A DNA stretch of 64,000 bases from Streptomyces sp. 2114.4 (GCF_900187385.1 NZ_FYEY01000001.1:2294001-2358000); one strand, 5' to 3'; positions 15,085 to 24,699 are shown, counted from the first letter of the stretch. The notes: a model not told the origin generated them from the sequence alone. Made by a program: numbers and translations.

Positions 15085-15200
15085 GGGTCGCTTCGGCACG
15101 GCAGCGTCAGACACTGCGGCCGAAGGTCTCGCTGGCCCGGTACGCGTGCGTACCTGGCTCCGGGCGCCGGCTCCCCCGTCGTCCCAGCGCCGGTCAGGCG
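15085..15200 (-). promoter_or_regulatory. Candidate yybP-ykoY manganese riboswitch
   Basis: The leader of the TMEM165-type gene on the minus strand contains GGGGGAGCC, then a GC-rich hairpin, then GCCAGCGAGACCTT, and then a long hairpin (15091-15125). The order matches my recollection of the yybP-ykoY class (GGGGAGUAGC and GCAAGACCUU segments around stacked stems), which very often precedes this transporter family. The GUA of the first motif and the CAAC of the third are not exact, so the call is tentative. A covariance-model search would settle it. Confidence 0.42.
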
Positions 15201-15260
15201 CTCCGCCTGGAAGGGCGGGCGGGCAACGGGAGGGCAGTATGTCGACGGTCCGGCAGAGAG

Positions 15261-16019
15261 CTACTCCCCTTCTGCTGCCGTCAAGGGTACGCGGTGCAGC
15301 CGTCCGCGCGCGACCAGCTCCAGCACCGTCGCGCAGGCCGCCGCCTGCACCGCCAACAGCGCGACCAGCACGAACAGCTGCACCGCGCCCGCCTGTACGG
15401 GGGAGGCACCGCCCAGCAGCATGCCGACGAAGGCTCCGGGCAGCGTGACCAATCCCACGGTCCGGGTCTGGTCGAGCCCCGGCAGCAAAGCGTCCGAAGC
15501 GGCCGGGCGGGCGACCTCCATCCGGGCCTCGCGGTCCGCCAGCCCCAGCGCGAGTCCCGCCTCGAATTCCCCGTGCCGCATCGTCAGCTCGTCCAGTGCC
15601 CGCCGCCCGCCCAGGACGGTGGCGGTCAGCGCGCCGCCGATCAGGATGCCCGCGACGGGGATCAGGGTCAGTCCGCGCGGCGGCACCAGACCGGTGAGCA
15701 GCAGCAGAGCGACGACCGGGACGACCCCGGCGGCGATCGGTGCGGCGGCCCACCACCAGGTGCGGTTCCGGGTGATCCGGCGGCCCGCGGTCCGCACCGC
15801 CACCGCGAACATCAGCGCGAGGAAGCTCAGCAGCCAGGGCAGGGCGTGCACCACCCAGCCGATGAGGTAGGAGACGGCGGCGAGCTGGGCGGCGGCGCGC
15901 AGTCCGGCGACGGCGATGGCCCGCGCATGGCCGAGGCGCGCCAGCGCGGCAACGGCCACCGCGGCGGCCAGCAGGACGGCGAGGACGACCCCGAGGGTGA
16001 CGTTGACCGGCAGCAGCAC
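15261..16019 (-). CDS. FetB-like (UPF0014/YbbM) ABC transporter permease
   Basis: A 252-residue, seven-helix protein. The signatures GLRAAAQLAAVSYLIGWV near residue 40 and LPGAFVGMLLGGASPVQAG near 195 are diagnostic for the UPF0014 family, of which E. coli FetB is an iron-homeostasis exporter component. The usual FetA ATPase gene is not adjacent, so either it is elsewhere or the permease works with another ATPase. GTG start at 16019. Same strand as the TMEM165-type gene, but the gap contains that gene's own leader, so they are probably separate transcripts. Confidence 0.85.
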   Translation of the reverse strand: MLLPVNVTLGVVLAVLLAAAVAVAALARLGHARAIAVAGLRAAAQLAAVSYLIGWVVHALPWLLSFLALMFAVAVRTAGRRITRNRTWWWAAAPIAAGVVPVVALLLLTGLVPPRGLTLIPVAGILIGGALTATVLGGRRALDELTMRHGEFEAGLALGLADREARMEVARPAASDALLPGLDQTRTVGLVTLPGAFVGMLLGGASPVQAGAVQLFVLVALLAVQAAACATVLELVARGRLHRVPLTAAEGE

Positions 16020-16228
16020 GCGCTCACTGTAAGGCGGCGACCGGGGCGCACACGCGGGAGCAGGTCAACCGGAGTGCCGTGATGCATTTGTGGTGCCCCG
16101 TCAGATCCCCTTGAACTGACGTGGGCATGTCGCCACTCTGTTACCTGGTGCCCATCTCGTGGAAACCCCACGTCGCCACGATGAGGCGGCACCGCACGGT
16201 AACTTCCCCCCACAATCCGGGAGTTTCG

Positions 16229-16873
16229 ATGAAAAAGGTCTACGCGCGTCGAGTTTCCCTCGCCGCGGGATCGGCGGCGGCGCTGGTCTGCACACTGGCA
16301 CTCAGCGGCCAGACCGCCCAGGCGGCACCGCCCAGCCCGCCGGATGCGGCCACCGCACGGACGTACCTCACCCAGATCAAGGAACAGCCCGAGGGCCCGC
16401 AGGACGGCTACAGCCGCGACAAGTTCCCGCACTGGATCGACCAGGGCAAGAACTGCAACACCCGCGAAGTGGTGCTCAAGCGCGACGGCACGGACGTCAA
16501 GCAGGACGACAGCTGCACGACGACCAGCGGCAAGTGGGTCTCCGCCTACGACGGCGCGACCTGGACCGACCCGGCCGACCTGGACATCGACCACGTCGTA
16601 CCGCTGTCGGAGGCCTGGAAGTCGGGCGCCGCGCAGTGGACCACCGCGCGCCGCCAGGAGCTGGCCAACGACCTCACGCACTCCCAGCTGATCGCCGTCA
16701 CCGACAACCTCAACCAGGAGAAGGGCGACAAGGACCCGGCGAAGTGGCTGCCGCCGAAGGCCTCGTACCACTGCGAGTACGCCCGGATGTGGGTGTCGGT
16801 GAAGCATGAGTACGGCATGACCGCGGACTCGGCGGAGAAGGCCGCGCTGAAGAAGATCCTGGACGGCTGCTGA
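16229..16873 (+). CDS. Secreted HNH-family nuclease (GmrSD C-terminal/DUF1524-like)
   Basis: A 214-residue protein with a clear Sec signal peptide (MKKVYARRVSLAAGS, hydrophobic core, AQAAPP cleavage site near residue 32). The catalytic region contains DIDHVVPLSEAW (about residues 118-129), the DHxxP-type HNH box, and NLNQEKGDKDPAKWLPP, where the second histidine of the standard motif is replaced by other residues but NxxKGDxxPxxWLPP is the family form. Four cysteines could form two disulfides. Extracellular nucleases help scavenging or lysis. ATG at 16229 with CGGGAG upstream; the 108-base upstream extension is not signal-peptide-like. Confidence 0.86.
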   Translation: MKKVYARRVSLAAGSAAALVCTLALSGQTAQAAPPSPPDAATARTYLTQIKEQPEGPQDGYSRDKFPHWIDQGKNCNTREVVLKRDGTDVKQDDSCTTTSGKWVSAYDGATWTDPADLDIDHVVPLSEAWKSGAAQWTTARRQELANDLTHSQLIAVTDNLNQEKGDKDPAKWLPPKASYHCEYARMWVSVKHEYGMTADSAEKAALKKILDGC

Positions 16874-17020
16874 GCGACCCGGTCCCGCGGAGGCCCGCGG
16901 GAGAGGTCCTGCGCGCCCGCCCCGGCCGGAACCGCCGGCCGGCGGGCGCGCCGCCGCCCCGGCCCCCCGCAGCGCCCGGTGTGCTCCTATCCTCTGACCA
17001 CGACGAGTGGGGAGACACCG

Positions 17021-18769
17021 ATGGCCGGACTGCGCTTGGGGCCGCTGCTGCGCTACGTCGACGCACGGAGTGCGACGGTGTGGGTGGAGACCGATGAGCC
17101 GTGCGTGGTGCACATCCGCTGCGACGACGGGACGGCCGGCGCGGAACGGACCTGGCAGGTGGCCGGGCACCACTATGCGCTGGTCCCGGTGACCGGCCTC
17201 ACCCCCGGCACCGAGACGCCCTACCAGGTCCTGCTGGACGAGCCGGACGCCTCTCCCGGCGAGGGCGGGGAGCAGGTCTGGCCGCCGCCCGGCAGCCGCT
17301 TCCCGGCGAGCGCCATCCGTACGCTGCCCGCCTCCCCCGACGAGCCGTTGCGGTTCGCCTTCGGCTCCTGCCGCTGGTCGGCGACGCCCTCGAACGCGGC
17401 GCACGACCCGGTGGGCCCGGACGCCCTGGACACCCTCGCCGCCACGCTGGCCGCCGATCCCGGGCGGCCGCGCCCCGACGTGCTGCTCCTGCTGGGCGAC
17501 CAGGTCTACGCCGACCAGACCTCCGAGGCGACCGCCCGCGTGCTGGCCGGCCGCCGCGACCTCGGCGAGCCGCCCTGGAAGCAGGTCGCGGACTTCGAGG
17601 AGTACACCCACCTCTACTACGAGTCCTGGCTCGACCCGGAGGTCCGCTGGCTGCTGTCCACGGTCCCCAGCTGCATGATCTTCGACGACCACGATGTGAT
17701 CGACGACTGGAACACCTCGGCGGCCTGGGTGGCCCGGATGCGGGCGACCCCCTGGTGGCGGGAGCGGATACTCGGCGGCCTGATGTCGTACTGGGTCCAC
17801 CAGCACCTGGGCAATCTCTCGCCCGCCGAGCTGGCCGCCGACGAGCTGTACGCGCGGGTGCGGGCGGTGCCGGACGCGACGGAGGCGGTGCGGGAGTTCG
17901 CGGCCGGCGCGGATGCCGATCCGGCCTGCGCCCGCTGGAGCTACCGCCGCGACTTCGGCCGGGTGCGGCTGGTCATGATCGACACCCGGGCCACCCGCGT
18001 GCTGGACGAGAGCAACCGCGCGATGCTCGACAAGACCGAGGGCGAATGGCTGCGGCAGGCGGTGCTGGAGGGGCGCGGCGGCTACGACCATCTGCTGCTG
18101 GGCAGTTCGCTGCCCTGGCTGCTGCCGCATCTCATCCACGCCGCGGAGGGCTGGAACGCCGCGCTGTGCGCCGGCGAGCGCGGCCCCCGCTGGGCCCGCA
18201 GGAGCGAATTCCTGCGCCAGCGCGCCGACTTGGAGCACTGGGCGGCCTTCCCCGGTTCGTTCACCGCGCTCACCGAGCTGATCGCCGAGGCCGGTGGCGG
18301 CGCGGACGCTCCGGCGACGGTCTGTGTGCTGTCCGGGGATGTGCACCACGCCTATGTGGCCGAGCCGCGCTGGCGCGGCGCCGGACCGCACCCCACGAGC
18401 CGGGTGCTGCAACTGACCTGCTCCCCCGTTCACAACAGCATCCCCGGCTCGCTGCAGGCCGGTTTCCGCTTCGGCTGGAGCCGGTCGGGCCGCTGGCTGG
18501 GGAAGCTGCTGGCCCGGCACGGGCGGCTGACCCGGCCGGCGGTGAAGTGGCGGCGTACGGGCGGCCCGTGGTTCGGCAATCAGCTGATGACGCTGACCCT
18601 GGCGGGCCGGACGGCGCGCCTCGCCCTGGACCAGGCCCGCCGGGAGAAGCGGGGCGGCGTCCGGCTCGTCACGGTCTGGCGGGCGGCGTTGTCCGATGCG
18701 CGGGTTGCCGGGAAATCGGGTGGTGCGGGCGGGCGTGCCCCGGGGACCGAACGACCGAAGGCCGGATGA
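17021..18769 (+). CDS. Alkaline phosphatase D family protein (PhoD-like)
   Basis: A 582-residue metallophosphoesterase of the PhoD type. It has an N-terminal fibronectin-like beta domain (residues 1-110, GLRLGPLLRYVDARSATVWV), then the catalytic core FAFGSCRW (about 120), LLLGDQVYAD (about 158, metal-binding Asp and Tyr), FDDHDVIDDWN (about 222) and LSGDVHHAYVAE (about 440). Most PhoD enzymes carry a Tat signal; none is present here, so this one probably acts in the cytoplasm. Start ATG at 17021 preceded by GGGGAGA; the frame upstream is rejected. Confidence 0.87.
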   Translation: MAGLRLGPLLRYVDARSATVWVETDEPCVVHIRCDDGTAGAERTWQVAGHHYALVPVTGLTPGTETPYQVLLDEPDASPGEGGEQVWPPPGSRFPASAIRTLPASPDEPLRFAFGSCRWSATPSNAAHDPVGPDALDTLAATLAADPGRPRPDVLLLLGDQVYADQTSEATARVLAGRRDLGEPPWKQVADFEEYTHLYYESWLDPEVRWLLSTVPSCMIFDDHDVIDDWNTSAAWVARMRATPWWRERILGGLMSYWVHQHLGNLSPAELAADELYARVRAVPDATEAVREFAAGADADPACARWSYRRDFGRVRLVMIDTRATRVLDESNRAMLDKTEGEWLRQAVLEGRGGYDHLLLGSSLPWLLPHLIHAAEGWNAALCAGERGPRWARRSEFLRQRADLEHWAAFPGSFTALTELIAEAGGGADAPATVCVLSGDVHHAYVAEPRWRGAGPHPTSRVLQLTCSPVHNSIPGSLQAGFRFGWSRSGRWLGKLLARHGRLTRPAVKWRRTGGPWFGNQLMTLTLAGRTARLALDQARREKRGGVRLVTVWRAALSDARVAGKSGGAGGRAPGTERPKAG

Positions 18770-18986
18770 TCCGGACGCTCCGGTTCCGGTAGCCGTTCGG
18801 CGGGTGTCCGGCAGGGCGGGGCGGCCGGGCGATCACCCCGGGGTTCCGGCGTATTTTTTGCCCACCCCCGGGTGCTGCAACGGCGGATCGGGCGGTGATG
18901 ATGGGGCGCACCTTTGCCCGTCGCCCGCACTCTCGGGCGGCCGCGCCCGCGCGGCCGGCCGTCCGCCGCCCCAGGGAGAGCCCCTT

Positions 18987-21002
18987 TTGGCCGCCGACCA
19001 TCTCGACCGCCAGCCCCGGCCCGCTCTCGCCCTCGTCGGTGCGGGGCCGCGCGGGACGAGCGTGCTGGAGCGGATCTGCGCCTCGGCCGCCGAACTGGCC
19101 CCGGGCGCCCGGCTGACCGTCCATGTCGTCGACCCCGCCCCGCCCGGCGCCGGCCAGGTGTGGCGCACCGCCCAGCCCCCCGAGCTGCTGATGAACACCG
19201 TGGCCTCGCAGGTCACGCTCTTCACGGACAACAGCGTCGAGTGCGCGGGGCCGATACGCACCGGGCCGAGCCTGTACGCCTGGGAGGGCTGTGAGGTCGG
19301 CCCGGACGACTATCCGGGGCGCGCGCTGTACGGCCGCTATCTGGAGTGGGTCTTCGGCCGTACCGTGCGCACCGCTCCCGACGAGGTGACGGTGGTGGTG
19401 CACCGGGCCCGCGCGGTGCACCTGGCCGAGGCCGCCGACGGCTCGCAGTCGCTCACCCTCGACGACGGGCGGACGCTGCACGGGCTGGGGGCGGTGGTGC
19501 TCGCCCAGGGCCATCTGCCGGCCGTGGCCGGCCCCGAGCAACAGCGCCTGGCCGACTACGCCGCCGGGCACGGCCTGCACTACCTCCCGCCCGCCAACCC
19601 CGCCGATCTCTCCGCCCCTCTGGCGGAACTGGCCCCGGGCCGCCCGGTACTGCTGCGCGGTCTCGGTCTCAACTTCTTCGATCACATGGCACTGCTGACC
19701 ACGGCCCGTGGCGGCCGGTTCGTCAACGGCGGGGACGGGGCACTGACCTATCTGCCGTCCGGCCGCGAGCCACGGCTGTACGCGGGCTCCCGCCGTGGCA
19801 TCCCGTACCACGCACGCGGCGACAACGCGAAGGGCGCGCACGGCCGTCATCTGCCGCTGCTGCTGACGCCGGACGTGATAGCGGCCTTCCGCAAGCGCGC
19901 GGACTCCGGCGATCCGCCCGACTTCCTGACGGAGGTCTGGCCCCTGGTGGCCAAGGAGGTGGAAGCGGTCTACTACGAGGCGCTGCTGAGGCGGCGCGGT
20001 GCGGGCGGGGAGCCGCGCCGCCGCTTCCGGGAGCGCTTCCTGAGCAACGCACACCGCGGCACCGACGAGGCCGCCACCCTGGACGCCTCCGGGATCGCAC
20101 CGGCCGATCGCTGGGACTGGGACCGGGTCGCCCGGCCGCACGCGGAGCGGTCGTTCGCCGACCGGGCCGCGTTCCGGGAGTGGCTGCTGGGACATCTGCG
20201 CCAGGACGTCGCACACGCCCGGCAGGACAATGTGTCCGGCCCGCTCAAGGCGGCCCTCGACGTGCTGCGGGATCTGCGCAACGAGCTGCGGCAGATCGTC
20301 GACCACGGCGGGCTGGCCGGCGCCTCCCGCCACCGGCACCTGGACCGCTGGTACACCCCGCTCAACGCGTTCCTGTCCATCGGGCCGCCGCGGCGCCGGA
20401 TCGAGGAGATGACCGCGCTGATCGAGGCGGGGGTGCTGGAGGTGATCGGCCCCCGGATGACCGTCCGGCTCGGCGGCGCCGACGGCCGCGGGCCCGGTTT
20501 CACGGCCCATTCGCCGGACGTCGCGGGCTCGGAGGTGACGGCGACGGCGCTGATCGAGGCGCGGCTGCCGGAACCCGGTCTGCGGCACACCGCGGACCCG
20601 CTGCTGGCCCGGCTGCTGGCCGAGGGCGGCTGCCGGCCGCACACCGCGGACGGCTACGAAACCGGCGGCCTCGATGTGTCGCCGAGCCCGTACCACCTCG
20701 TCGCGGCCGACGGCGCGCGCCACCCGCGGCGCTTCGCGGTCGGGGTGCCCACGGAGGGCGTGCACTGGGTGACGGCGGCCGGGGCCCGTCCCGGGGTGGG
20801 ATCGGTCACGTTGGCGGACACGGACGCCGTGGCACGGGCGGCACTGCGGGCGGCTGTGACGGGGGCGGGAACGGGGTCGGGAAGGGGGTCGGACCCGGTC
20901 ACGGGGGAGGGCGCGGCCAGGCGAACAAAGACGGGGACGGGCGCGGTCACCGTGGCCGGCGCGGCGGTTTCCAGCCAAAGGTCCGATTCGGCCAGAAGTT
21001 GA
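18987..21002 (+). CDS. FAD/NAD(P)-binding protein
   Basis: A 671-residue protein that opens with a Rossmann dinucleotide-binding motif (LALVGAGPRGTSVLERI, about residues 14-30) followed by HVVDPAPPGAGQVWRT and LLMNTVASQVTLF. These are typical of the FAD_NAD_binding_9 (HI0933-like, lysine/ornithine-monooxygenase-related) family found next to siderophore or amino-acid loci. The reaction is unknown. I choose TTG at 18987 because AGGGAG stands 8 bases upstream; earlier in-frame codons give a low-complexity extension. The last 50 residues are rich in Gly, Thr and Ser and look unstructured. A candidate iron box lies immediately after the stop, for the next gene. Confidence 0.78.
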   Translation: MAADHLDRQPRPALALVGAGPRGTSVLERICASAAELAPGARLTVHVVDPAPPGAGQVWRTAQPPELLMNTVASQVTLFTDNSVECAGPIRTGPSLYAWEGCEVGPDDYPGRALYGRYLEWVFGRTVRTAPDEVTVVVHRARAVHLAEAADGSQSLTLDDGRTLHGLGAVVLAQGHLPAVAGPEQQRLADYAAGHGLHYLPPANPADLSAPLAELAPGRPVLLRGLGLNFFDHMALLTTARGGRFVNGGDGALTYLPSGREPRLYAGSRRGIPYHARGDNAKGAHGRHLPLLLTPDVIAAFRKRADSGDPPDFLTEVWPLVAKEVEAVYYEALLRRRGAGGEPRRRFRERFLSNAHRGTDEAATLDASGIAPADRWDWDRVARPHAERSFADRAAFREWLLGHLRQDVAHARQDNVSGPLKAALDVLRDLRNELRQIVDHGGLAGASRHRHLDRWYTPLNAFLSIGPPRRRIEEMTALIEAGVLEVIGPRMTVRLGGADGRGPGFTAHSPDVAGSEVTATALIEARLPEPGLRHTADPLLARLLAEGGCRPHTADGYETGGLDVSPSPYHLVAADGARHPRRFAVGVPTEGVHWVTAAGARPGVGSVTLADTDAVARAALRAAVTGAGTGSGRGSDPVTGEGAARRTKTGTGAVTVAGAAVSSQRSDSARS

Positions 21003-21017
21003 ACTTGCAAGCACTGC

Positions 21018-21036
21018 TTAGGTGTCCCTAACCTCT
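21018..21036. promoter_or_regulatory. Candidate DmdR1/IdeR iron box
   Basis: TTAGGTGTCCCTAACCTCT agrees with the 19-base iron-box consensus (TTAGGTTAGGCTAACCTAA) at 13 positions, including both TTAGG and CTAACCT half-sites. It lies 45 bases before the DoxX start, where a DmdR1 repressor could block transcription when iron is sufficient. Assignment is by eye. Confidence 0.5.
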
Positions 21037-21081
21037 GTCTCCGGCGGTTACCTCGTCCCCAGAAACCGTAGGAGTCCCCAC

Positions 21082-21546
21082 ATGTCCACGCCCGTGTCCT
21101 CGCTCATCCAGAGATCAGCCCCGCACGTGCACGCGCTCTTCCGCATCGTCGTCGGCCTGCTCTTCGCCTGCCACGGCGCTTCCTCCCTCTTCGGCGTCCT
21201 CGGTGGCGCCATGGGCCAGGGCGGCACCATCCCCACCGGCGCCTGGCCGGGCTGGTACGCCGCCGTGATCCAGCTGGCGGGCGGCATCCTCGTCATGCTC
21301 GGCCTGGGCACCCGCCCCGCGGCGTTCATCAGCTCCGGCTCGATGGCGTACGCGTACTTCTCCATGCACCAGGGCTCCGCGCTGTGGCCGATACAGAACG
21401 GCGGCGAGGCCTCCGTGATGTTCTGCTGGGCCTTCCTGCTGATCTTCTTCTCCGGCCCCGGAACGTGGGCACTCGACCGGGTCTTCTTCGGCGAGGGCCG
21501 GCAGGAGCAGCCTTCGACCGCGCGCCAGGAGCCTTCCGCCGCCTGA
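21082..21546 (+). CDS. DoxX family membrane protein
   Basis: A 154-residue, four-helix membrane protein. FRIVVGLLFACHGASSLFG (about residues 21-39) is the first DoxX helix with the usual GLLF.HG, then AVIQLAGGILVMLGLGTRPAAF and a third helix with YFSMHQ. DoxX proteins are linked to thiol-redox and oxidative-stress systems in actinobacteria, but the biochemical role is not settled. ATG at 21082 with AGGAG seven bases upstream. It lies behind a candidate iron box. Confidence 0.88.
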   Translation: MSTPVSSLIQRSAPHVHALFRIVVGLLFACHGASSLFGVLGGAMGQGGTIPTGAWPGWYAAVIQLAGGILVMLGLGTRPAAFISSGSMAYAYFSMHQGSALWPIQNGGEASVMFCWAFLLIFFSGPGTWALDRVFFGEGRQEQPSTARQEPSAA

Positions 21547-21798
21547 CGCACGCACCGGCGGAGCCGGCGGACCCCGGCTCCGCCCCTCCCCCTCGGTCCG
21601 TACGGCATCTCCGTCGTACGGGCCGCGCGGCGTCTCAGCGGTACCGGCGGTGCGGCATTGCCGCGCCGTACGGGCCACGGACAGCGCCCGTCCACCCCCG
21701 CCGGACCTCCCCGGAGCCCAGGCGTACGCTGTATGGCTGTAGGGCCGCCCCTGCCGCACCGAGCGACGTCGCGGCGGGTTCGGACCGGGAGCAGGGCG

Positions 21799-22452
21799 TT
21801 GCTGGAGAAGCTGGGGTCCCTCAGCGGCACCCCTTGGGTGTATGTGATCGTCAGTCTGTCGATCGTGCTCGACGTGTTCGTGCCGATCCTGCCCAGCGGA
21901 GTCCTGGTGATCGCCGCGGCCACCACGGCCGCCGGCACCAGCACCGCGGCGGAGGCGGTGGGCGGTGTCGACGTCACCTCATCCGTCCACACCGGTACGC
22001 ACCCGGCCGAGATGTTCTCCCTGATGCTGTGCGCGGCCACCGCCTCGGTGCTCGGCGACCTGGCCGCCTACCGGCTCGCCTGGCGCGGCGGCGACCGCTT
22101 CGACCGCGCCGTCAGCCGCTCCCGCCGCCTGACGGCGGCGCAGAAACGACTCGGCGCGGCGCTGACGCGAGGCGGCGGCGGCATCGTCGTCCTGGCCCGC
22201 TTCGCACCCGCCGGGCGCTCCGTGGTCAGCCTCGGGGCCGGCGTCGCGCACCGTACGGTCCGCGAGTTCCTTCCCTGGTCCGCCCTGGCCTCCCTCGCCT
22301 GGGCCGCCTACAGCGTCAGCCTCGGCTACTTCGGCGGGCGATGGCTCGGCACGTCCTGGGTGGGCACCGCCCTCTCCGTGATGGCCCTCTTCGCCGCCGG
22401 GTCCGCGGCCGCCTTCCTGATACGCCGTCCGGAACACGGGGCCGCGGACTGA
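21799..22452 (+). CDS. DedA/SNARE-associated (VTT domain) membrane protein
   Basis: A 217-residue integral membrane protein. The first helix pair has LDVFVPILPSGVLVI, the re-entrant acidic/proline motif of DedA proteins, and the second half has VVLARFAPAGRSVVSLGAG, the F-x-P-x-x-R motif. DedA proteins move or flip lipids such as undecaprenyl phosphate. A glycine- and alanine-rich insertion (residues about 38-70) is unusual. TTG at 21799 follows GGGAGCAGGG and gives the expected N-terminus; the ATG at 21733 is an alternative. Function is by family. Confidence 0.78.
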   Translation: MLEKLGSLSGTPWVYVIVSLSIVLDVFVPILPSGVLVIAAATTAAGTSTAAEAVGGVDVTSSVHTGTHPAEMFSLMLCAATASVLGDLAAYRLAWRGGDRFDRAVSRSRRLTAAQKRLGAALTRGGGGIVVLARFAPAGRSVVSLGAGVAHRTVREFLPWSALASLAWAAYSVSLGYFGGRWLGTSWVGTALSVMALFAAGSAAAFLIRRPEHGAAD

Positions 22453-22604
22453 CGGGGACGATGCGCGGCCGGCAGACCCGGAGACCGACAGGCCAACAGC
22501 CCGACAGACCGGGAGGGGGCCTGGACTGACCGCCACGCGCCGGCCACCGGCCACCGCCCGCCGGAGCGGAAATCCTTGGCCCGCTGTCAGACCCCGGTGC
22601 GACG

Positions 22605-23207
22605 ATGAAGCACATGAGCGGCACCCACGACAGCGACGGCTCGCCCACCCCCGGCGCCACCTCCCCCGGCGCCACCACCCCTCGCGCCCCGGCCCCCGGC
22701 ACCTGGCATCCCCGCCCCGAAACCGCCCGCGACATACCGGCCGTCCGCCGGATCAACCTCGCCGCCTTCGAGACCGCCGGGGAGGCGGACCTCGTCGACG
22801 CGTTGCGCCGCGACCCGGCGGCCTGGCTGCCGGGGCTGTCCTACGTCACCGAGGCACCGGACGGCACCCCCGTCGCCCATGCGCTGCTGACGCGCTGTCA
22901 CATCGACGACGTCCCGGCCGTGGCGCTGGCCCCGTGCGCGGTGCTGCCCGGGTATCAGAAGTGCGGTGCGGGCGGCGCGGTGATCAGGGCGCTCCTCCAG
23001 GCGGCGCGGGACACCGGCGAGCGGACCGCGATCGTGCTCGGCCATCCGCCGTATTACCCACGCTTCGGGTTCGCACCGGCCGCCACCCGGTTCGGCATCC
23101 TGCCCCCGCAGCCCTGGCCGGACGAGGCCTTCATGGCGCTGTCCCTGGACGGCTCCCCGCCCCCGCGCGGCACGGTGCGCTACGCCGCGGCGTTCGGCAT
23201 CGCCTGA
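22605..23207 (+). CDS. GNAT family N-acetyltransferase
   Basis: A 200-residue acetyltransferase of the YhbS-like branch. After a disordered Pro/Thr-rich N-terminus (1-33), HPRPETARDIPAVRRINLAAF opens the domain. LAPCAVLPGYQKCGAGGAVI (about 105-124) is the acetyl-CoA loop with Q-x-x-G-x-G, and VLGHPPYYPRFGFAPA (about 145-160) is characteristic of this branch. The substrate is unknown. ATG at 22605; the ATG at 22614 is an alternative. Confidence 0.86.
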   Translation: MKHMSGTHDSDGSPTPGATSPGATTPRAPAPGTWHPRPETARDIPAVRRINLAAFETAGEADLVDALRRDPAAWLPGLSYVTEAPDGTPVAHALLTRCHIDDVPAVALAPCAVLPGYQKCGAGGAVIRALLQAARDTGERTAIVLGHPPYYPRFGFAPAATRFGILPPQPWPDEAFMALSLDGSPPPRGTVRYAAAFGIA

Positions 23208-23375
23208 CCCCGGCCCTGGCCAGGTCCCGAGGCCGATACGGAGTAAAGTCGACCGTCCACCACCCCGCCCACCGTCTCCCGCGAGCGCCTGGCCGCTCCC
23301 TCCGGCGCCGGACCGGCGCCGCACCCCAGCGGCACCCCTGGGACGGGCCCGCATCACACACAGAGGCACATTTCG

Positions 23376-24593
23376 GTGAACCAACCGCCGGTCGTCGAAT
23401 GGACCGAGGCCGACACGCCCCGTTCCGCCCGTTGGCGCTCCGAGAACGGCACCCCGCCACCCCGCCGCGTCGTCATCGCGGACGACCGGACGAAGGCCGA
23501 CGACGCGTACAGAGCCGCCTGCGAGGGCACCGCGCTGCTGTGGCGCGGCGACTTCCACAACGCCCGCCAGCTGCTGACGGCGCTGGCCCGCCGCATCGAC
23601 CGCCGCCCCCGCAAGGCGCCGCCCGCCGATGTCACCCAGGCGTTCCATGTGCACCGCGCCGCGCAGAATCACCGCGCCCGCATCCTGGGCATGCTGCTGG
23701 TCCCGCTCGATGCGACGCTCGCCGTCCCGCTGCACCGCGCCCCCGATGTCCGCGAGGCCTGCACCAGGGCGTACGGCCCCGTCGAGCCCGCCACCGGGGA
23801 GACCGCCGGGGAGACCGAGGCCACCGCGACCGCCGCCGAGGGCACGGCTCCGACCGCCTCACTCGTCTCGCTGCGCGAACTCCTCGCTCTCATCGGCGCC
23901 AACGAATGGCGCAGGAAGGGCGTCGAGATCCCGGCGCTCGGCGGCGACCGCATCCATCCGCACTACGGCGTCTTCTCCCCGGCCCGCGGCGAGTACGTCG
24001 ACCTGGTGGCCGAGGCTCCGCTGCCCGGCGACGAGCTGGCGTTCGACATCGGCACCGGCACCGGCGTACTGGCCTCGGTCCTCGCCCGGCGCGGCGTCCG
24101 CCGGGTCGTGGCCACCGACCAGGACCCCCGCGCGCTGGCCTGTGCCCGTGAGAACACCGAACGGCTGGGCGTCGCCGGACAGGTGGAAGTGGTCGAGGCC
24201 GATCTCTTCCCGGCCGGCCGCGCCCCGCTGATCGTCTGCAACCCCCCGTGGGTGCCCGCGAAGCCGACCTCACCCGTCGAGTACGCGGTGTACGACCCGG
24301 GAAACCGGATGCTGTACGGCTTCCTGAGCGGTCTGGCGGACCATCTGACACCGGACGGCGAGGGCTGGCTGATCCTCTCCGACCTGGCCGAACACCTCGG
24401 CCTGCGCACGCACGACGAGCTGCTGGACGCCTTCGCCAAGGCCGGCCTGACGATCCTGGGCCGGCACGACATCACCCCGCGCCATCCGCGTGCCCGCGAC
24501 ACCGCCGACCCGCTCCACGTGGCCCGCGCGGCCGAGGTCACCTCCCTGTGGCGCCTGGGCACCGCGGACCGGGGTACGTCCGGCACTCCCTGA
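23376..24593 (+). CDS. Class I SAM-dependent methyltransferase (NPPW type)
   Basis: A 405-residue protein. The N-terminal half (1-150) is poorly recognised and ends in a repeat of Ala/Thr/Glu; the C-terminal half is a methyltransferase. Motif I is LAFDIGTGTGVLASVLARRG (about residues 223-242) and VVATDQDPRALACARENTERLG follows. LIVCNPPWVP carries the NPPW motif used by enzymes that methylate polar nitrogen atoms such as PrmC/HemK and rRNA or DNA adenine methyltransferases. The target is not known. GTG start at 23376, with the purine-rich AGAGGCA upstream. Confidence 0.84.
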   Translation: MNQPPVVEWTEADTPRSARWRSENGTPPPRRVVIADDRTKADDAYRAACEGTALLWRGDFHNARQLLTALARRIDRRPRKAPPADVTQAFHVHRAAQNHRARILGMLLVPLDATLAVPLHRAPDVREACTRAYGPVEPATGETAGETEATATAAEGTAPTASLVSLRELLALIGANEWRRKGVEIPALGGDRIHPHYGVFSPARGEYVDLVAEAPLPGDELAFDIGTGTGVLASVLARRGVRRVVATDQDPRALACARENTERLGVAGQVEVVEADLFPAGRAPLIVCNPPWVPAKPTSPVEYAVYDPGNRMLYGFLSGLADHLTPDGEGWLILSDLAEHLGLRTHDELLDAFAKAGLTILGRHDITPRHPRARDTADPLHVARAAEVTSLWRLGTADRGTSGTP

Positions 24594-24699
24594 GGACGTC
24601 CGGCGGGCCGCACGGTCCGAGCGCGGGGAGCAGACGAGAGCCGCTCGGGGACGAGAGCCGCTTGCCGCCGGGGGTCTGCAGCCCCCCGGCAGTGCGAGC

